A DNA stretch of 10,212 nt from Oscillospiraceae bacterium (GTDB lineage Bacteria > Bacillota > Clostridia > Oscillospirales > Ruminococcaceae). The stretch's first letter is position 1. Each line of letters begins with the position of its first letter. Below, piece by piece: positions 6,408 through 10,212 of the stretch. A program made the position numbers and the translations under genes. Below the pieces are notes generated by a model that was not told the DNA's origin, did not search any database, and worked only from the letters and a program-made list of their open reading frames with translations. The stretch is taken from assembly GCA_016302655.1 (NCBI GenBank), contig JAEDNF010000034.1, positions 1 to 10,212 of the forward strand. The letters are read 5' to 3'.

Positions 6408-7688
6408 TTATTTATCGGCAGAGAGTGCTTTTTTTCCTATATCATGACGGAAGTGCGCTTTTTCAAATGTTATACCGTCTACAGCCTTATATGCCTTGTC
6501 AAGAGCTTCTTTCAGAGTATCACCGTAAGCGGTTACGCCGAGAACTCTTCCGCCGGCTGTCAGGAACTTGCCGTTATCAAGTTTTGTGCCTGCGTGATAT
6601 ACAAATGCACCGTCGCACTGACCGTTTTCGTCAAGTCCGCTTATTTCTTTGCCTGTCTCGTATTTTTCGGGATATCCGCCGCTTGCCATAACAACGCAGG
6701 CGCAGGATCTGTCAGCCCACTTTATATCAAGCTCGTCAAGTTTTTCTTCCCAGATTGCTTCGATTATGTCCATAATGTCGGTTTCAAGCAGGGGGAGAAC
6801 TACCTGAGTTTCGGGATCGCCGAAACGGCAGTTATACTCGATAACCTTAGCACCGCCGGGAGTAAGCATAAGTCCGAAGTAGAGACAGCCTTTGAAAGGT
6901 CTGCCTTCTGCCGCCATCGCCTTTATGGTAGGAAGGAAAATCTTTTCCATACATTCCTGCTGTTTGTCGGCTGTGTAAAGGGGATTGGGTGCTATTGTGC
7001 CCATACCGCCGGTGTTCAGACCTTCGTCATTGTCATATGCACGCTTGTGATCCATTGAGCTTACCATAGGCTTTACTGTCTTGCCGTCGGTAAATGCAAG
7101 AACGGTAACTTCGGGGCCTGTCATAAACTCTTCTATAACTATCTCACTGCCGGACTTGCCGAACTTGCCGTCAAGCAGCATTGATTTAACTGCGTTTTCT
7201 GCTTCCTGCTCGTCTTTTGCTATGATAACGCCCTTACCGAGAGCAAGACCGTCGCATTTGATAACAGCGGGGTAGCTGTTCTGATTTTTCAGATATTCGA
7301 TTGCAGAGTCAGCATCGGTGAAGGTTTCGTAAGCGGCAGTAGGTATGCCGTATTTCTTCATCAGAGCCTTTGAAAATACCTTGCTTCCTTCAAGAATAGC
7401 GGCATTTGCACGAGGACCGAATGTCTTGAAGCCCTCTTCGTTGAGTCTGTCTACCATTCCCATTACCAGCGGATCATCGGGTGCTACGAAAACATAGTCG
7501 GGGTTAAGCTTCTTAGCAAGCTCAACACAACCATCAATATCGGTTGCCTTGACATTGAAGCATTCGGCATATTTTGATATACCGCCGTTGCCGGGTGCGG
7601 CATACAGCTTATCAACCTTCTTGGATTTTGAAAGAGCCATAATTATTGCGTGCTCTCTTCCGCCTCCGCCTATTACAAGTACATTCAT
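6408..7688 (-). CDS. purD: Phosphoribosylamine--glycine ligase (GAR synthetase)
   Basis: Joins phosphoribosylamine and glycine using ATP, the second step of de novo purine synthesis, by an ATP-grasp mechanism. The 426-residue length is normal for the family. Visible landmarks are the N-terminal VLVIGGGGREHAI (3-15), the substrate loop VAPDDPLVMGMVD (68-80; most PurD have VGPEAPL here), and the ATP-binding GLALGKGVI (147-155). HKRAYDNDEGLNTGGMG (214-230) and the signature RFGDPETQ (288-295) follow. The ATG has AAAGG about ten bases upstream. It lies 25 bases after the pentapeptide gene, so it may be co-transcribed, and a weaker candidate promoter sits in the end of that gene. purL, a later step, is more than 2.6 kb away in the same orientation. 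Confidence 0.98.
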   Translation of the reverse strand: MNVLVIGGGGREHAIIMALSKSKKVDKLYAAPGNGGISKYAECFNVKATDIDGCVELAKKLNPDYVFVAPDDPLVMGMVDRLNEEGFKTFGPRANAAILEGSKVFSKALMKKYGIPTAAYETFTDADSAIEYLKNQNSYPAVIKCDGLALGKGVIIAKDEQEAENAVKSMLLDGKFGKSGSEIVIEEFMTGPEVTVLAFTDGKTVKPMVSSMDHKRAYDNDEGLNTGGMGTIAPNPLYTADKQQECMEKIFLPTIKAMAAEGRPFKGCLYFGLMLTPGGAKVIEYNCRFGDPETQVVLPLLETDIMDIIEAIWEEKLDELDIKWADRSCACVVMASGGYPEKYETGKEISGLDENGQCDGAFVYHAGTKLDNGKFLTAGGRVLGVTAYGDTLKEALDKAYKAVDGITFEKAHFRHDIGKKALSADK

Positions 7689-7713
7689 TTTTTATCTGCC
7701 TTTCTTTAAATAA

Positions 7714-8370
7714 TTATTCTACGATGAGTCCGAGCAGCTTTGCAAACATAGCCGCCTGCCATACATCGACCTTTGCACCTTTCAGTTCTGCTCCCGTATC
7801 GGACACTGTCAGTCCCTCTATGTTACAGGAGGTGAAATCGAGTTCTGCAAGCTTTGTTCCGAAAAACACAGCCTTTGCGAAACCGACATTTTGAAGCTGT
7901 GTCTGCTTTATCTCACAGGAGGAGAAAAGAGCAGAGGAAAAGTCGGTATCTGTAATACGGACATTACTCAGCTTTGAACGCTGAAAATCCGACAGTTCAA
8001 AACTGCCTCCGTCAAAGATGACATTCTTTTGATATGAGCCTTTGAAAGCCGCTCCTACTGCCTTGCAGGAAGAAAAACTGCACTGCTTGAAACAGCTGTC
8101 GGAAAAGTCGCTGTTTGAAATGTCACAGCCTTTAAAAACACAGTTTATAAAAGTGCATTTTGCAAAATCGCAATCGGTGAACCTGCTTGCCGAAAACAAG
8201 CAATCCTTAAAATACAGCGATGAAAAATCCGTGCTTTCGCAGTACAGCTTTTCAAATCTGTCTGCGCAAAAGTCCGTTTCATCTTCTCTCGCACGCTCAA
8301 GCTCGCTGTTTATATCGGTTATCGTAATAAGCGAGCCGGGCAATGCAGGTCGGGTTATTTTAACGCTCAT
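7714..8370 (-). CDS. Qnr-like pentapeptide repeat protein
   Basis: A 218-residue right-handed beta-helix of the pentapeptide repeat family. From residue 34 to 189 every fifth residue is the repeat centre. It is Phe in 21 of 32 units, and most of the rest are Ile, Leu or Val. With no register slip, this gives 32 units, or about eight four-sided coils. The end resembles plasmid Qnr proteins: ELKGAKVDVWQAAMFAKLLG here against what I recall as DLQGVKLDSYQASLLMERLG, the Qnr dimer-forming helix. Length also matches Qnr. Known Qnr and MfpA proteins mimic DNA and protect gyrase and topoisomerase IV; chromosomal relatives occur in enterococci and clostridia. Here the loops that interrupt plasmid Qnr repeats seem absent, so a protective role is inference. 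Twelve cysteines are present. The start codon follows the lipoprotein stop after one base (TGAAATG) with no clear ribosome site, implying translational coupling. Confidence 0.92.
   Translation of the reverse strand: MSVKITRPALPGSLITITDINSELERAREDETDFCADRFEKLYCESTDFSSLYFKDCLFSASRFTDCDFAKCTFINCVFKGCDISNSDFSDSCFKQCSFSSCKAVGAAFKGSYQKNVIFDGGSFELSDFQRSKLSNVRITDTDFSSALFSSCEIKQTQLQNVGFAKAVFFGTKLAELDFTSCNIEGLTVSDTGAELKGAKVDVWQAAMFAKLLGLIVE
7716..7745 (-). promoter_or_regulatory. Candidate promoter for purD inside the upstream gene
   Basis: TTGCAA (7740-7745) and TAGAAT (7716-7721) on the minus strand are 18 bases apart. The -10 overlaps the stop codon of the pentapeptide gene. Transcription would start about 20 bases before the purD ATG, leaving just room for its ribosome site. 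The match is good, but the site lies in coding sequence. Confidence 0.45.
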
Positions 8371-8371
8371 T

Positions 8372-9229
8372 TCATTTTATCGAAAAGCCCGAAATTGCGT
8401 TTTTGATAATATTTTGTGCATTTCCGTTAGGATCGGAATAACAATTTGCTGTTACGGTATAAATGTAGTTACCGCTTACGAACAAATAGGTGTGCTGATC
8501 GTAAACAAGAGAAATAATTATGTGGTATGCATTGTTGCCGTTTATTATTTCGGATGATGAATAAGTTACTTCACATCCTACATCCTTAAGATCCTGAGCC
8601 AGTTTCTTTCCTATACCGTTAAGGTCAAGCCCTGTATAATCATCTCCAAGCTCGCTCTTTGTGGATTTAGATACATAGATAGAAGCAACAGCTGTTCCAC
8701 CTTCTTCGTGCATAGCCAATACCTCATACGACTGATCGCCGACATCAGCCCATACAGAAGAGTCGAGGTTCAAGGTAAATGTACCATCGCTGAAGGTAAT
8801 ATAGTCTACCGGCTTAGGAGTTTCTTGCTTTTTAGTGGTAGAAGTTGCTTTTGTCGTAGCGGTAGTAGTGGCTTCCGGCTTTGTCTCTTTAACGGTTGTA
8901 GTTGTAGCCGCAGGCTTGGTTTCGGGTGCTTTTGTTGTAGTTTCGGGCTTTGTTTCTTTTATGGTTGTGGTGGTAGCCGCAGGCTTGGTTTCTGTTATTG
9001 TAGTTGTTTCGGGTGCTTTTGTCGTTTCGGGCGCAGCTGTCTCAGACGCTGTAGTTTCTGCCTGTGATGAATTTACATCACTTGTTTCGGGTACAGAGCT
9101 TTCTGAGCTTTCAGTCGTGCCTTGCGGGCTTGATGTGTTTACATTGGGCAGTGTGATCGCTTTGCCCGAACAACCGGCAAGCATTATTGCCGTAGCTGCA
9201 AGACAAATTATGGCTATTGCTTTTTTCAT
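8372..9229 (-). CDS. Secreted lipoprotein with Thr/Pro/Glu-rich linker and a C-terminal globular domain
   Basis: Residues 1-19 are a lipoprotein signal peptide (KK, then a hydrophobic run), and LAGC places the lipidated cysteine at 20, so the mature protein is anchored on the outer face of the membrane. Residues 31-140 form an extended linker of Thr, Ser, Pro, Glu, Ala and Lys, probably crossing the wall. It includes a 23-residue unit repeated in tandem (from 81 and from 104). Residues 141-285 are a compact domain starting YITFSDGTFTLNLDSSVW and ending IIKNAISGFSIK. This pattern recalls PsbP/DcrB-like secreted domains, but I cannot confirm the family. The protein encoded at the right edge of the window ends in a similar way. 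ATG is preceded by GGGAG (9237-9241) at seven bases. No binding or catalytic residues are recognisable and the function is unknown. Confidence 0.9.
   Translation of the reverse strand: MKKAIAIICLAATAIMLAGCSGKAITLPNVNTSSPQGTTESSESSVPETSDVNSSQAETTASETAAPETTKAPETTTITETKPAATTTTIKETKPETTTKAPETKPAATTTTVKETKPEATTTATTKATSTTKKQETPKPVDYITFSDGTFTLNLDSSVWADVGDQSYEVLAMHEEGGTAVASIYVSKSTKSELGDDYTGLDLNGIGKKLAQDLKDVGCEVTYSSSEIINGNNAYHIIISLVYDQHTYLFVSGNYIYTVTANCYSDPNGNAQNIIKNAISGFSIK
8894..9031. repeat. Imperfect 69-bp (23-codon) tandem repeat in the lipoprotein linker
   Basis: The 20-base stretch at 8904-8923 recurs exactly at 8973-8992, a period of 69 bases, and bases around it are also largely conserved. 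In protein this is TKPAATTTTIKETKPE followed 23 residues later by TKPAATTTTVKETKPE. Shorter KAPETT-type units flank it. It keeps the reading frame, so changes in copy number would change linker length without breaking the gene. Outer limits are approximate. Confidence 0.7.
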
Positions 9230-9302
9230 ATCTGTTCTCCCTTTCTGTAAAATATCTGATTTGTATATAAGAAGCGGATTTACGCTTGATACTATACTAC
9301 TG

Positions 9303-9857
9303 TCAAAACCGGTCGCTTTTATCCTGTGTTTTCATTCTTGCTCTTTCAAGAATGGCAAAAGGAGTAGACGCCGTATCGGTAAACTCAGCTTTTCTCGGAG
9401 TCATATATCTGAAAATAACAGTTTCATACTTTGAAGTGACCGTAACCGTATAGCCTACTTTTCTGAATATCAGCGTAAGCGGTCTGTATTCAACATTCCG
9501 AACATCACAATAGCGGAATATATAAGTGCGCCTTTTATTGTATATCCGCATCGTTTTGTCGTTTGCTTCATATCTGTACTGCCGTTCGCCGCCCGATACC
9601 CATAATATGTACCATATCGGAAGTATTGGCAGTATCACGGCGAGGGCTATCATAATTACTATATTGGATATGGTATGTAAACTGCCGAACAAACCACCTA
9701 TGACAGCAGATATTGACATAAAGACAAGTATCGGTTCTATTACAGCGGATACTATAATCTTTGCCGTTGCACCGATTGAAAGCTCCCTGAATGATCCGCT
9801 TTGTCTGAACTCAAATCTGCCGTCAAGAAGATCGTCATTTACTGCTTGAAAGTGCAT
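9303..9857 (-). CDS. Membrane protein with two N-terminal helices and a PH-like (YcxB-type) C-terminal domain
   Basis: A 184-residue protein of unknown function. After about 30 polar residues it has two hydrophobic segments, 33-58 and 63-87, separated by a short turn (GSLHT). The remainder (about 92-172) is rich in beta-strand patterns: YRYEAND, MRIYNKRRTYIFRY, TLIFRKVGYTVTVTS and YETVIFRY. A helix, FAILERARM, follows. This two-helix-plus-sheet-plus-helix plan matches the bacterial PH-like YcxB group, where the domain sits in the cytosol; the match is by pattern only. ATG is preceded by GAGGAG (9862-9867) at four bases. It lies 31 bases after the partial upstream gene and about 73 bases before the lipoprotein ATG, so a shared transcript is likely. 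Only a weak promoter candidate (TTGACA over its stop codon, poor -10) could start the lipoprotein separately. Confidence 0.85.
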   Translation of the reverse strand: MHFQAVNDDLLDGRFEFRQSGSFRELSIGATAKIIVSAVIEPILVFMSISAVIGGLFGSLHTISNIVIMIALAVILPILPIWYILWVSGGERQYRYEANDKTMRIYNKRRTYIFRYCDVRNVEYRPLTLIFRKVGYTVTVTSKYETVIFRYMTPRKAEFTDTASTPFAILERARMKTQDKSDRF

Positions 9858-9888
9858 AATACTCCTCTCAGGATGGCACTCTTAGATA

Positions 9889-10212
9889 TTAATCGGTAAA
9901 GGTAAACGAAGCCAGCAGCTCTTCAAGATCGGCTTTTTCTGAGTCGCTTGTATCCGGGGTGTAAGCAGACTGGAACACAAATAATTTATCGTTGTGCATC
10001 TGTAAACGCTGATCCAGAATTACCGTTATATCATCGGTCGCCTTATATTCTGTGAGCAAAAGATATGCGTCATTGCCGTTTATCTTGATTTGTTCCGAGC
10101 TTTTGAAATTATAGCTGTCAACCGACTTTAAACTATTTATAGTTTGCTCGGCAGCCTGCTTTAATGTAATTGATTCGCCGCCTAACGATAAAACCTGTAC
10201 GCCGGTGCTGAT
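9889..10212 (-). CDS. C-terminal part of an unidentified protein, similar in pattern to the lipoprotein domain (5'-partial)
   Basis: The frame is open from the window edge for 107 residues to a TAA at 9889-9891; the start lies beyond the window. The visible part begins ISTGVQVLSLGG and contains AAEQTINSLKSVDSYNFKSS, then INGNDAYLLLTEYKATDD, KLFVFQSAYTPD and the end ELLASFTFTD. The order runs helix, then (V/I)NGN-AY, then a strand with an aromatic YLF/LFVF motif, and a closing helix before a short Phe-rich strand. The lipoprotein C-terminal domain has the same order (KLAQDLKDVGCE, INGNNAYHIII, TYLFVSGNY, IIKNAISGFSIK). I infer a common fold, PsbP/DcrB-like at best, and a likely extracellular location. 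No signal peptide can be checked because the N-terminus is missing. Confidence 0.8.
   Translation of the reverse strand: MSTGVQVLSLGGESITLKQAAEQTINSLKSVDSYNFKSSEQIKINGNDAYLLLTEYKATDDITVILDQRLQMHNDKLFVFQSAYTPDTSDSEKADLEELLASFTFTD

Noticed and set aside
9260..9306. Promoter for the lipoprotein with TTGACA over the preceding stop codon
   Set aside because: The -35 is perfect, but the hexamers 16-18 bases away match TATAAT at only about three positions; read-through from the upstream gene is at least as likely.
8835..9434. 199-codon Val-rich open frame on the + strand
   Set aside because: It is the mirror of the Thr-rich lipoprotein linker (ACN codons read as NGT) and crosses two gene ends; no signal peptide or motif.

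Overview
The window looks like chromosomal DNA from a low-to-mid-GC Gram-positive anaerobe of the Clostridia, most likely Oscillospiraceae (Ruminococcus or [Eubacterium] siraeum-like). Supporting signs are the single-chain PurL of about 1,235 residues, a Gram-positive lipoprotein with a Thr/Pro/Glu-rich wall-spanning linker, an HPr-like protein lacking the phosphoryl-accepting histidine, a Qnr-like pentapeptide protein, and SigA-type promoters with GGAGG ribosome sites. The genus is inference. No mobile element, CRISPR array, rRNA or tRNA was seen.

Layout. Positions 2-85 may hold the tail of a + strand gene converging on purL. The rest is almost all minus strand. purL (75-3782, purine synthesis, own promoter) lies downstream of mtaB (3864-5189, tRNA ms2t6A37 modification, own promoter). 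Divergent from mtaB, after a 276-base regulatory region with two candidate promoters and a perfect palindrome, is a small + strand HPr-like gene (5466-5696). It ends at a strong terminator. secG (5805-6287, Sec translocon) converges on it, with its own terminator and promoter. Upstream of secG lies a minus-strand run read from 10212 leftward: the C-terminal part of a secreted-type protein (9889-10212), a two-helix membrane protein with a PH-like tail (9303-9857), a lipoprotein (8372-9229), a Qnr-like pentapeptide repeat protein (7714-8370), and purD (6408-7688).

How the genes relate. purL and purD are two steps of de novo purine synthesis, separated by about 2.6 kb of unrelated housekeeping genes; there is no compact pur operon here. 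The block 7714-10212 looks like an envelope-associated cluster. The lipoprotein and the partial protein at the window edge have similar C-terminal domains, and the Qnr-like gene is translationally coupled to the lipoprotein gene (one base between stop and start). purD may be co-transcribed with this block or use a candidate promoter inside the end of the pentapeptide gene.

I found no clearly new multi-gene system. The observations most worth a second look are the uninterrupted Qnr-like solenoid with its cysteine pattern, the His-less HPr, the 72-residue Ser/Thr/acidic tail on SecG, and the palindrome-bearing leader upstream of the HPr-like gene.
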